A stretch of 64,000 nt of DNA, from contig CAWCDI010000001.1 in NCBI GenBank assembly GCA_963794415.1, forward strand, positions 1,922,001 to 1,986,000, given 5' to 3'. This stretch comes from CAVPTL01 sp963794415. GTDB lineage: Bacteria > Actinomycetota > Thermoleophilia > Gaiellales > JAICJC01. How positions within the stretch are numbered: the first letter of the stretch is position 1; every line of letters starts with the position of its first letter. Made by a program: the position numbers and the translations under genes. Below are positions 34,851-42,861 of the stretch, one piece after another. The notes under the pieces are model-generated. The model did not search any database. It was not told where the DNA came from and saw only the letters and a list, made by a program, of their open reading frames with translations.

Positions 34851-34911
34851 AGTCTTGAAAACCGGCATCGGGGGTCAACCTCGATCGTGGGTTCGAATCC
34901 CACCCCCGCCG
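34851..34911 (+). repeat. detached tRNA-Ser 3' half (attR / inner att copy)
   Basis: From the anticodon stem to the discriminator base: 3' anticodon arm, variable arm, T arm and acceptor strand. The variable arm TCGGGG-GTCAA-CCTCGA forms a perfect stem although it differs from the intact tRNA. No 5' half precedes it, so it is not a functional gene. One mismatch to the copy at 37099-37159 over about 64 bases. Confidence 0.85.
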
Positions 34912-34989
34912 CTCCACGCAAGCAATCCCGCATGGTTGAGCCAGAATCGCGACGTGCTCGCCAGGCGTGAGGATCCCGAGCAACCCTCG

Positions 34990-35155
34990 CCGGAATCGCG
35001 ATCCGCCCAACCAGGCCGCACAAATACAGTCACCAAACCATCACCACAGCCCCGGACGTAGGCCGTCTCATGCAGCCGACGCTGAGGTGCAACTCGCGCC
35101 AGAAAGACCCCTCACCGGCCTTCCAGTACGAGACGGCGTGCTCGGCGCGAAGCGC
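34990..35155. repeat. flanking repeat, copy 1
   Basis: The segment GATCCGCCCAACCAGGCCGC onward recurs after the third tRNA half (37238-37290) and again at 38588-38755. Copies 1 and 3 stay alignable for about 165 bases at roughly 75 percent identity by eye; copy 2 for about 50. Confidence 0.65.
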
Positions 35156-35229
35156 CTGACGCGGGTCGAAGCTGCCGGGGCCGCCGCGAGGCGAGCCCCG
35201 GTAGGCATACCCTGCCAAGGCACGCCGAG

Positions 35230-35493
35230 CTAGTCGTAGCGCGGTTTGCAGAAATAGGCGAATAGAGCTGTGATGATGAACACCACCACCGCTGAAACAG
35301 CGAGCCCTAGAGCCAATCCCGTGTGATTATGCACCCCGGGGCCAGGGTCGCACGCGAACCCTTTAGTCGGAGTCGACTTGGGGCAGTGATCGCTTTTCGT
35401 TCGCAGACCTTCGTATGCCGCCGCTACCAGAAGTAGCACGCCCATGATGGAGCCTGCACGGATCGCGTACGCCCGCCGAGCATCGAAACTCAT
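35230..35493 (-). CDS. small membrane protein, 87 aa
   Basis: Two hydrophobic segments: IMGVLLLVAAAYEGL (about 15-30) and LALGLAVSAVVVFIITALFA (about 60-80), joined by a Cys- and Pro-containing loop (DHCPKSTPTKGFACDPGPGV). GC and codon use are lower than in the backbone. Its 5' end overlaps the oppositely directed MFS frame by 50 bases, which marks the MFS start region as foreign. Function unknown. Confidence 0.6.
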   Translation of the reverse strand: MSFDARRAYAIRAGSIMGVLLLVAAAYEGLRTKSDHCPKSTPTKGFACDPGPGVHNHTGLALGLAVSAVVVFIITALFAYFCKPRYD

Positions 35494-36949
35494 CCGGCAC
35501 CGGCCTCTAGGCTACGCCGCCCAGTGGGTGATGACCGCAAGCCTCTTGCCGCTCGCCGGTCTGCTGGTGCTTGGTGGCCGCCTTGGAGACGCCTACGGGC
35601 GGCGGCGGATCTTCATGATCGGCGCGATCCTGTTCGGTGGAGCATCGGCAGTGGCCGGGTTTGCCCCCGACTTCTCGCTGCTGATCGTCGCTCGAGTCAT
35701 CCAGGGAGCCGGCGGTGCGCTGATGCTGCCCGCGACCGTGGCGATCGTCAGCGCTTCGGTATCGCCGCAGGATCAAGGCAGCGCGCTTGGGACGATGGGC
35801 GGGGTGGCAGCCGTGGCCGGCGCGCTTGGCCCGACGATCGGCGGCGTGCTCACCTCGGTGTTCAGTTGGCGAGCGGTGCTGCTCGTAAACGTTCCGCTTC
35901 TGATCATCACGCTGTTTTTGACGCTCCGCTCCGTCCAGCCCGATCGCGCCCCGTCGGAGGAGTCGCCGCACATCGACATCGAAGGTGCGGTGCTGCTGTG
36001 TGCGACGCTCGTTGGACTGGTACTCGGGCTGTCAGCGAGCCAGAACGACAGCTTCCACTCAACCGCCGTGCTCGGGCCAGTGGTCGCCGGCGTCATCGCA
36101 GGCATCCTCTTCGTCTGGCGCGAGAACCGTGCGACCAACCCGCTGATGAGCTTCGGCCTCTTGCGCCGCCACCCCAACTATCTGGCCGCGAGCGTGAGCC
36201 AGGGCCTGGCGGGGATGGCTGAGATGGGCCTCGGAGTGATCTTTCCGCTGATCCTGATCCTCAACCTCGACATGCCCCCTGCCAAAGCCGGCCTATTTTT
36301 GATCCCAACCACGATCCCGATGGTGATCCTCGCGCCGATGGTCGGGCGCTGGTATGACCGATCCGGCGGAAGACCGCCGATGATCACCGGCTTCATCTGC
36401 CTTGGGATCTCAGGCCTCGTGCTCGCCCTCGGCGTGGGCCACCACAGCTATCTCGCGCTCCTCCCCGGACTGCTCCTCTACGGGATCGGCCTCTCGATCG
36501 TGCTGACCGTGAACGATCCAGTCACACTTGACTCGATTCCCGAGGCTGACCACGGCCAGGCCGCCGGCGTCGCAGCAACCGCCGAGCAAGGCGGCGGAGC
36601 ACTCGGCATTGCCATCCTCTACGCGATCTTCCACTACGTCTACGTCGACCAACTCCATTCGAAGATCAACGCCAGCAACATTCCCGACCTTCACGACAGC
36701 GGCTATGCCCACCTGAAAGACCTGATCATCGCCGCCGAAAACACGGGCCTTGACCCCAGCCGCTACCCGCAAGAAGTCGTCGAGTATCTCAACATCGCGC
36801 TCGTAGCCGCAGAACGCGGCTACGCCGTCGCATTCATTGCCGTGGCAATCCTCGCAGCCGTCGGCGCGTGGGTTGCAAGGCGTGTTACCAAACCAGGGCA
36901 TGGAACCATGACACGCCCACCCGAGCCGATCCCAGAAGCCCCGCTCTAA
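35444..36949 (+). CDS. 5'-truncated DHA2-type MFS drug transporter
   Basis: The frame is 501 residues, but family homology begins only at about residue 23 (YAAQWVMTASLLPLAGLLVL) with motif A GGRLGDAYGRRRIF right after. The first helix, which in DHA2 proteins carries the LDxTxVNVALP motif, is missing. The first ~20 residues are antisense to the neighbouring small membrane protein. The remaining helices and the motif-C region (GGVAAVAGALGPTIGGVL) are intact. It is therefore a truncated, probably non-functional drug exporter that was joined to foreign DNA around 35495-35515. Confidence 0.75.
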   Translation: MMEPARIAYARRASKLIRHRPLGYAAQWVMTASLLPLAGLLVLGGRLGDAYGRRRIFMIGAILFGGASAVAGFAPDFSLLIVARVIQGAGGALMLPATVAIVSASVSPQDQGSALGTMGGVAAVAGALGPTIGGVLTSVFSWRAVLLVNVPLLIITLFLTLRSVQPDRAPSEESPHIDIEGAVLLCATLVGLVLGLSASQNDSFHSTAVLGPVVAGVIAGILFVWRENRATNPLMSFGLLRRHPNYLAASVSQGLAGMAEMGLGVIFPLILILNLDMPPAKAGLFLIPTTIPMVILAPMVGRWYDRSGGRPPMITGFICLGISGLVLALGVGHHSYLALLPGLLLYGIGLSIVLTVNDPVTLDSIPEADHGQAAGVAATAEQGGGALGIAILYAIFHYVYVDQLHSKINASNIPDLHDSGYAHLKDLIIAAENTGLDPSRYPQEVVEYLNIALVAAERGYAVAFIAVAILAAVGAWVARRVTKPGHGTMTRPPEPIPEAPL

Positions 36950-37098
36950 CCACCCCGCTGAGCGAGCGCACGGCGTGACGCGCGGTCGGCGCCACCGCGA
37001 CCGCTGCACCTGGCGGAGCACGACCCCCGATACCTGACAGACTCCAACCGGGTATCTCAGTTGGCATCGGAGATCCCGGTCAACAAGACCAGCACACC

Positions 37099-37159
37099 AG
37101 TCTTGAAAACCGGCATCGGGGGTTAACCTCGATCGTGGGTTCGAATCCCACCCCCGCCG
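37099..37159 (+). repeat. third tRNA-Ser 3' half (outer att copy)
   Basis: Same content as the copy at 34851-34911, one base different. No upstream half. With the inner copy it encloses a 2.2-kb segment carrying the truncated MFS gene. Confidence 0.85.
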
Positions 37160-37237
37160 CTCAGCGCCCCCAGTTCCGTATGGTTGAGCCAAAGGCGCGA
37201 CGTGACCGCCGGGCCGGAGGATCCAGAACAACCCTCG

Positions 37238-37290
37238 CCATAGTCGCGATCCGCCCAACCAGGCCGCACAAACACAGTCACCAAACCGTC
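37238..37290. repeat. flanking repeat, copy 2
   Basis: GCGATCCGCCCAACCAGGCC and the following CACAGTCACCAAACC match copies 1 and 3. It follows the third tRNA half at the same distance as copy 1 follows the second. Confidence 0.6.
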
Positions 37291-37366
37291 ACCCGAGCGC
37301 TCCGCGGCGACCAGAACTTCGTGCATGACGCCGCCATATCCGATGGCGCGCGGGACTCATGGTCAT

Positions 37367-38530
37367 CTACTCCTCAACCGATTCGAGAGGAGACCCCGCC
37401 TCCAACTCTTGCCCTACTCTCCGTCGCAACAGGAAGCTCAGGGGTGTTGGGCCCGGCTCTTCATCTGCTTTGACCCTAAGCGTCGACTTCCCGAATGTCT
37501 TCCGCGTCATGATTACCCGCTCCTCCTCTTGTTGTTCGCGGATGAGGGGCTCAATAAAGGGCGCAAATGCCGCGAGCTCGAGTTGGAGCGCTCGTGCATT
37601 GGCCTCTCTGTGACGGTGATAGGCAGATTGTCTCGCCGCATACGCTGCGAGGCCCGCAAGAATCGCTGTCAAAGCGGCCTTCCCCGCGACACCCTCGGCA
37701 GTTCTCTCTGGATGTCGCGCCCAATATCCAGCAACTAGGACGGCGAAAACAGCGAAACCGACCGTGAACCACCGCCACTGATTCGCGGAGGCACGCTGCT
37801 CAATCACCTCTTCTCCATAGCGTTCGGCTGTTCCTGCAAGTCCAATTGCGCCAACGAGGTCCCTGGTTTCTCGCTCCATCCGCTGAATCTCCGCGATAAA
37901 GGTGCCGGCCAGCTCTTTCGCATCTGACTCAATGGGATCGAGAATCTCGCCAAACGCCTCGGCCCGCTCTTCCTGCGCGGCGGCGAACGTCTCGGATTGA
38001 AGGTTCGCCAGGGCGTCAAGTCGCGTTTTCTCTGCAGTAATCGCGGCACGCAGCTCGCCGAGATCGCTCGTCGCTGCGGCGTCCGCATCATTAATCTCTG
38101 ACTCTAACGCGGCAAGGCGAGCTCTCTGCGCGTCGATCTCGGACTTGACCGAGCGCAGGCGCTGGGCGGCCGAACGCCGAAATTTGGTCGCAGCTGCGAG
38201 CACCTCTTGCTCCAAATCGCGGCCAGCGGCAACCGGCAGGCGCTGCAAGGCATCCAGAATTGTGTCTGCATTATCGTCAGCATTAGTCGCAGTCCATACC
38301 ACATCCTCGTCCATCAGTTCCAGGCCATCCTTCAGGCCGGAGTAGGCAGACTGAGAAATCAGTTGAGGGTCGGTCCGGGAGAGCGCCAAGTCAGCGTACG
38401 CGAGCGAAGCCTCTAATCGCGCCAACGCAGGGGCGTCGTACGGTGATCGGTCATCGATCGATTCGATTGAAGCCGTCACACTGTGTATCCACTTGCCCAA
38501 ATCCTTGGCGCGTTCTTCGTAAACGGACAC
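37367..38530 (-). CDS. coiled-coil membrane protein, 387 aa
   Basis: GTG start. Residues 1-100 are helical and acidic, about 105-225 form a long coiled coil (RRSAAQRLRSVKSEIDAQRA), and two transmembrane helices lie at about 252-271 (RWFTVGFAVFAVLVAGYW) and 283-300. The C-terminal part is basic (AYHRHREANARALQLELAAF). Islands beside tRNA genes often carry such membrane-linked proteins in defence loci, but I recognise no specific domain. Not decayed. Confidence 0.68.
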   Translation of the reverse strand: MSVYEERAKDLGKWIHSVTASIESIDDRSPYDAPALARLEASLAYADLALSRTDPQLISQSAYSGLKDGLELMDEDVVWTATNADDNADTILDALQRLPVAAGRDLEQEVLAAATKFRRSAAQRLRSVKSEIDAQRARLAALESEINDADAAATSDLGELRAAITAEKTRLDALANLQSETFAAAQEERAEAFGEILDPIESDAKELAGTFIAEIQRMERETRDLVGAIGLAGTAERYGEEVIEQRASANQWRWFTVGFAVFAVLVAGYWARHPERTAEGVAGKAALTAILAGLAAYAARQSAYHRHREANARALQLELAAFAPFIEPLIREQQEEERVIMTRKTFGKSTLRVKADEEPGPTPLSFLLRRRVGQELEAGSPLESVEE

Positions 38531-38587
38531 GCTGCAAGTTTACAGGAGTAAACCACTCTCGTGTTATTCGCTGCAAAGGGATCGTCG

Positions 38588-38755
38588 CGCCAAATCACAA
38601 TCCGCCCAAATAGGCCGCACAAACACAGTCACCCAACCATCACCACAGCCCCCCGGTCCGGGGGCCGCCTGGTAGCAGCCAACGCGGAGGTGCAGCTCGC
38701 GCGAGGTGGCCCCCCACCGACCTCCCAGTACAAGACGACGCGCTCGGCACGCCAT
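38588..38755. repeat. flanking repeat, copy 3
   Basis: ATCCGCCCAAATAGGCCGCA and following sequence match copy 1 across the whole block to the CAGTACAAGACG region, but no tRNA half precedes it. Lies in the 427-base gap 38531-38957, which otherwise holds no credible gene. Confidence 0.6.
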
Positions 38756-38957
38756 GGGGATCGATTCGAAGAGCGTGCTGGTGCAGGCGACCCTGCCGCG
38801 AGATCTGCCGCGCTCCCCGTTGCGCCTGCGCTCCTCGGATTCGCGCTCGTCCGGGTTGCATCGTTCGCTCGGCGATCAGCCGGATCTGATCTGGGAGTGA
38901 CGGCGGCCTAGGCTTCGGTTGCCATCCTGCTCCAATCCCAGGCCCTCGCTCGCCTGC

Positions 38958-40013
38958 TCAGTCGGCGTCGTGACGACGCAGGCGGAGTTGCTCGGCGAGA
39001 TACAGTCGTCGCGCAGTCGACGGACTGACGACCATCTCAGAGAGATTCATGGTTCGGTACGCAGTCGCGAACCCGTGGAACCGAGCCGCCGCAGTGGATG
39101 GCTGGAGCAGACGCCACTTGGCTGATGGTGATGTTAATACGAGGGTGCCGTCCTCGACCTCGTGCCAGACAGCCAGAAGTACGGCCGACGTCTTTTCGAC
39201 AAGCTCGCAAACCAAGTCGATGAGTCCACTGACTGTTACGAGCGCGGTCTCGTCGAGCCAGTTCTCATATGCCGACTTCGAGTCGGCGAGGTGTTCCATC
39301 TCCGGAAGCCATGGCTTCGCATGGAAATGGAAGTCAGATTTGACGATGTGCGGCGACAGAGCCATCGGGTTGTCCGAGACAAGCACTATGTCTCGAGGCT
39401 GCGATCGGGGGATCAGCATGCTCATGTGCCTACCGCGGTGAACCAGGGCGTTGCGCATTTCGAGGAGCCACTCGATCCACCCCGGGAACCTGCCGTCATC
39501 GCTGGCCTCGGCGGTCTGGAAGACGCGGAGCCATACGGCTCGTTGCTCGTCGGTACCGAGGTTGCGGTTCAGGGCCCAATCGGCGAGGCTCGTGAAATCG
39601 CGATAACTCGCTTTTTGGATCGAAGCCGGCGCTCGCGTGACCCCAACCGCGGTCGCCGCGAGGCAGTCAAGTGCTGAACCGAGTGCGCGGAAGACGCCAC
39701 CAAGGTGCATCTCGACTCGAACCTGATGGCGGAAGTCCTCATCCCAGTTGCCGACCCGTGGGAGAGTGAGCCCCGACGCGGAGAGCTCCGAAGCGTCAGC
39801 GAGGTGTAGTCGAGCTTCGATCAGCGTCGTACGGAGCGTCCACGCTGACGTGACGATCTGATCGGATACGACCGCGCGCTGCTCCACATCGATCAGATCG
39901 TTGAACTGAGCGAAACCCCACCGATCGGGATCAAGATCGTTTATCAGTCGCTCGCACAGTGCTTTCAGCGCCGCGTACGACGTGCCCGGCGACGCCAACT
40001 GTCGCCAAGCCAT
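38958..40013 (-). CDS. HEPN-motif hypothetical protein, 351 aa
   Basis: Starts MAWRQLASPGTSYAALKALC at ATG 40013. The helical body has LLEMRNALVHRGRHMSML, which is the RX4-6H motif of HEPN RNases (R-N-x3-H). Other segments such as EMHLGGVFRALGSALDCLAA and WLDETALVTVSGLIDLVCEL fit a HEPN-like helical fold. HEPN proteins often act in toxin-antitoxin or abortive-infection systems. The frame upstream of 40013 overlaps the next gene and is rejected. Probably a paired gene with 40033-40380. Confidence 0.6.
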   Translation of the reverse strand: MAWRQLASPGTSYAALKALCERLINDLDPDRWGFAQFNDLIDVEQRAVVSDQIVTSAWTLRTTLIEARLHLADASELSASGLTLPRVGNWDEDFRHQVRVEMHLGGVFRALGSALDCLAATAVGVTRAPASIQKASYRDFTSLADWALNRNLGTDEQRAVWLRVFQTAEASDDGRFPGWIEWLLEMRNALVHRGRHMSMLIPRSQPRDIVLVSDNPMALSPHIVKSDFHFHAKPWLPEMEHLADSKSAYENWLDETALVTVSGLIDLVCELVEKTSAVLLAVWHEVEDGTLVLTSPSAKWRLLQPSTAAARFHGFATAYRTMNLSEMVVSPSTARRLYLAEQLRLRRHDAD

Positions 40014-40032
40014 GTCTTCGGGAAGCTGCGGT

Positions 40033-40380
40033 CTAGAGGACGCCACTGCCCAGCATCCACGCGGCTTCCCATTTAGTTCGATCTGGGTTGATCGGGAAGG
40101 CGGTGTGGTCACCAGCTCCAGTTCCCGCGAGCAGGTACGCGAGCTGGTCGAGCGACGTTCGAAGGTGGTATGGCGCCTCGCCAGCGTCAAGCGTCCGGCC
40201 ATCAAGCGGAAGATCGGCCACCCGGCGCATTCGTGATTCCCACCTGTTGGTGCTTGGGTTCAACTTGATCTCGGATTTGAAGGCAGAAGGAAGTACGGCG
40301 ACGCCCTGTTCGATCGCGGCGATCTTCTGATCAGCGCGACGCAGCTTTTGGTCAATCAGCGACAGCGAGTGCTTGGACAA
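40033..40380 (-). CDS. hypothetical protein, 115 aa (possibly truncated)
   Basis: MSKHSLSLIDQKLRRADQKI starts a helical segment followed by PYHLRTSLDQLAYLLAGTGA and DHTAFPIN, a pattern common at the N-terminus of larger HEPN-like hypothetical proteins whose C-terminus usually continues for another 100-150 residues. The stop at 40033 cuts it short, so it may be a remnant or one half of a split system with 38958-40013 (19-base gap). Confidence 0.5.
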   Translation of the reverse strand: MSKHSLSLIDQKLRRADQKIAAIEQGVAVLPSAFKSEIKLNPSTNRWESRMRRVADLPLDGRTLDAGEAPYHLRTSLDQLAYLLAGTGAGDHTAFPINPDRTKWEAAWMLGSGVL

Positions 40381-41118
40381 GGGAGGCCGACGGGGCGGCG
40401 TCAGCCGCCACGGTTGCGGTTTCCGATGCCGCTCACCAGCCGCGAACGATTTGCGATTACATCCATCGGCTCGTCACGCTCGCGTGAAGTCAACGGACAG
40501 ACGCGGAGAACCGAGCGCTTGAGGCTTGACAGTTTCGTCGCTCTCCCATGGCCGACAATCATACCCCCATCCGCCCCAACCTCGCAGAGAGTTTGGCGCC
40601 CTGCAGGCGTTGCAGGCGGGGCGAGAGCGCGGGCGGAGGGCCAGCCACCGACGCCCGCTTTGATACGGGAAACGCACCACAGGTGGATGGCCCCGACCGA
40701 ATTTCGGCGGCTACGTCCGTGTGGCGCATCCCCTTCGCCGCCGGGAACCGCCGATCAGCTCGGCGGTCTCGTCGCGGGCCTGCCCCCGGGCGGAGACATT
40801 CCAGGCACAGTCATCCGTGCGCCGACGCCGTGGTTGTCCGGAGGACTGGGGCGGTCCCGCGCGCTCCCGCTCGCTGCGCCGGCTGTCAGGTGATTCGCGT
40901 TCGCGAAGCTTGCGCGGAAGACTCAAGGATGTATCGACCGGCAGGCGGGGGCGACGTTGATCATTCGGGAATGCTCCGAGCCGCCGACGCGAGCGCGACC
41001 CACGGGCCGGTCAAGGGTACGATGGTGAGATGCCGTCATTTGGAGAACGCGAGGCGCCGTGCAACCGGCACAGACACTGACTGTATGTCGCCGCCCTCGA
41101 CCATGACCCGACCGTAGC
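40381..41118. other. 738-base stretch without a supported gene
   Basis: Only Arg- and Pro-rich frames with no repeat or motif are present on both strands. No RNA gene or terminator is convincing. Probably decayed DNA of the accessory region. Confidence 0.4.
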
Positions 41119-41517
41119 ATGCCCACTCCCGTTAACGAGCCCCCCACTCTGCATACCGTTTCGGCTTGGATTGCCATCCCGATATTGGCCTTCGCCGCAG
41201 CGGCCTTTGCCGGCGGAGTCATCCTCTTGGTCGTCGTTGCACGGTATCCGCTCCACGCTGGAGACTGTCCGATTGACCTTTCGGCCTCAGTCCCGTCGGA
41301 TGCGGCGCATGCAGCGGGCTGGCGGTGGACGTGGACGGGAGTCGGCGTGTTCTTTTGTGCGACGCTGATCTCATTCTTTGGATTTATGCAGACACCCGGG
41401 TGGCGAAGGTGGTTTGGATGGATAATGGCCGCGTCAATCGCTGGCGGTGCCGCCATTCTCGGCGTCGCACTCCACCACCTCGGGCTCCTCGCTCCTTGCG
41501 CGCGGCCGTTCTCGTGA
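41119..41517 (+). CDS. hypothetical three-helix membrane protein, 132 aa
   Basis: Three hydrophobic segments: IAIPILAFAAAAFAGGVILL (about 18-40), VGVFFCATLISFFGFM (about 73-90) and FGWIMAASIAGGAAILGVAL (about 98-120). Start is ATG 41119. No known family, stands alone between decayed sequence. Confidence 0.55.
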   Translation: MPTPVNEPPTLHTVSAWIAIPILAFAAAAFAGGVILLVVVARYPLHAGDCPIDLSASVPSDAAHAAGWRWTWTGVGVFFCATLISFFGFMQTPGWRRWFGWIMAASIAGGAAILGVALHHLGLLAPCARPFS

Positions 41518-41639
41518 TGGCCGCGACGGTGAATCATGAGCGTCGCGCTCCCGACCATCCCACCATTACCTGTCGGTGACCACGGGGTTGGTAGTCGAAT
41601 AGGTCGCTCGACCCAGTCTTGGATGTTGCCGGACTCTCG

Positions 41640-41973
41640 TCACGGTGCGTCGGCCGACCAGATACGAGTGACGAGCGCCGCCAGCATCGCGAGAGTGGCC
41701 ACTCCGAAGATTCCGTCGCGAAACGTTTCTGCTGCTTCCGCCACAGCGCCCCTGATACCTGGCCCAGATCCGCTGCCTACAGTGCGCCAGCACAGTATGA
41801 TCCACGTGAGCGACAGCCCGAAGCAGCATGCTGCAACTACTCTGCCTCCCAACCTCACCTTTGCCAACGACCTGTTCGAGCATGATTCCCAGCGCGCCGA
41901 ACGTCAGCACCCCCACCGCGATGTATTGCACCAAAATTTCAGCCTCTATCACGCCAAGTCGGATATCTCGCAT
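41640..41973 (-). pseudogene. frameshifted small membrane protein
   Basis: MRDIRLGVIEAEILVQYIAV starts at ATG 41973 with a first membrane helix (AVGVLTFGALGIML). At the KG codons near 41866 the other frame continues with AKVRLGGRVVAACCFGLSLT and two more helices ending IFGVATLAMLAALVTRIW at 41640. One base change would join them. Likely a decayed three-helix protein; it could also be two separate small proteins. Confidence 0.4.
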
Positions 41974-42083
41974 GGTTGAGCTCAACGACGATATGGCATG
42001 CCACCTGGGCCGTCGCGGTCTCCAGCGCGGACGGGCCGAACGTGACCGTCGCCGAAAGGCTACCGGCCCCGTCCACCCGAAGG

Positions 42084-42833
42084 TCAGGGCGAGCAGAAAA
42101 TCCGCAGACGCGCTCCCATTTGGGAGGCGGCGCCCCACGCGGTCTGTAAGAGCGAAAAGATGTGCAGCACTTGGGGCGCGGGATCGGTTTTTTCGAGTTG
42201 AGCTTCGAGAGCCGTGACCGAAAGGCCTTGGCCCATCACGATCCAGACTTCGCGACTTGACTGCGGGTCTGCGATTACGGCGCGGATCTGTTCCCAGGCC
42301 TCTGTCGGGGTTGAATACACTCCGGCTCGGCATCGGTTGATTGTCCCGCCATCTAGCGCCTTCCAGGGGCTCATCCAGAGGTTTCTATACGGTTTAACCT
42401 CCTCAAACGGCTGGAGATATGGGAGGTTCTTGATCGCCTGCGACACGACGTCATGGAGCGCGCTTGCCGAGGTGGGCGACGGAACTTTGGCCGCTTTGGC
42501 GTGAATAAGCGCGACTCTGTCGTCTTTCACGCCGATGAAATCGCATAGTTCCGTCCCGCGGTCGGTACAGATCAGGAGACCCGGATCTCCCAGGAGGCGC
42601 TCAAGTCCCGGATCTGGCTTGCGCGAGCTGCCGGTCGTCGCCGTTCATTCCTTGCGTCGGTGGCGCGTCGACGATAGCGGTGCGGTCAGACTCACCCACG
42701 GCGACTTTCCGTTGAGCGAGCGGTTGAAGATGCCGACGGTTTCTGCGAAATGCTGGCCGAGCGCGTTTGCGACTTCGACCCGGTTTCCGAAGTGTAGCGG
42801 CTGCCTGGCGCTGATTCGAGCTTTTATTTCCAT
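42084..42833 (-). pseudogene. hypothetical gene interrupted by an in-frame stop
   Basis: The 5' part starts at ATG 42833 (MEIKARISARQPLHFGNRVE) and ends in a TGA at 42645. The same frame reopens directly and runs to 42084, with LLGDPGLLICTDRGTELCDF, VALIHAKAAKVPSPTSASAL and YRNLWMSPWKALDGG. The second half is clearly protein-like. It looks like a real ~250-residue protein with a premature stop. I do not recognise the family. Confidence 0.5.
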
Positions 42834-42861
42834 TGGGACGCCTCATCAACCTCCGGAGCGT

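Larger units (their letters stand above)
22739..34911. mobile_element. capsid-encoding mini-prophage / phage satellite integrated in tRNA-Ser
   Basis: Bounded on the left by the 3' half of the intact tRNA-Ser (attL) and on the right by a detached tRNA-Ser 3' half at 34851-34911 (attR). It is about 12.2 kb and every credible gene is on the minus strand. Recognisable contents are a tyrosine integrase, excisionase-like HTH protein, HTH/terminase-small-like protein, DUF3987 protein, second HTH protein, sigma factor, HK97-type capsid and prohead protease. Portal, large terminase, tail, lysis and immunity-repressor genes are not seen. The plan resembles phiRv1/phiRv2 of M. tuberculosis. Mobility would probably need a helper phage. 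Confidence 0.85.

Noticed and set aside
40348..41117. Plus-strand frames of 181 and 189 aa
   Set aside because: Arg/Pro-rich composition, no motif, mutually overlapping; treated as non-coding.
41566..42333. 255-aa minus frame
   Set aside because: Most of it is Arg-rich nonsense; only the small membrane segment inside looks real and is listed as a frameshifted gene.
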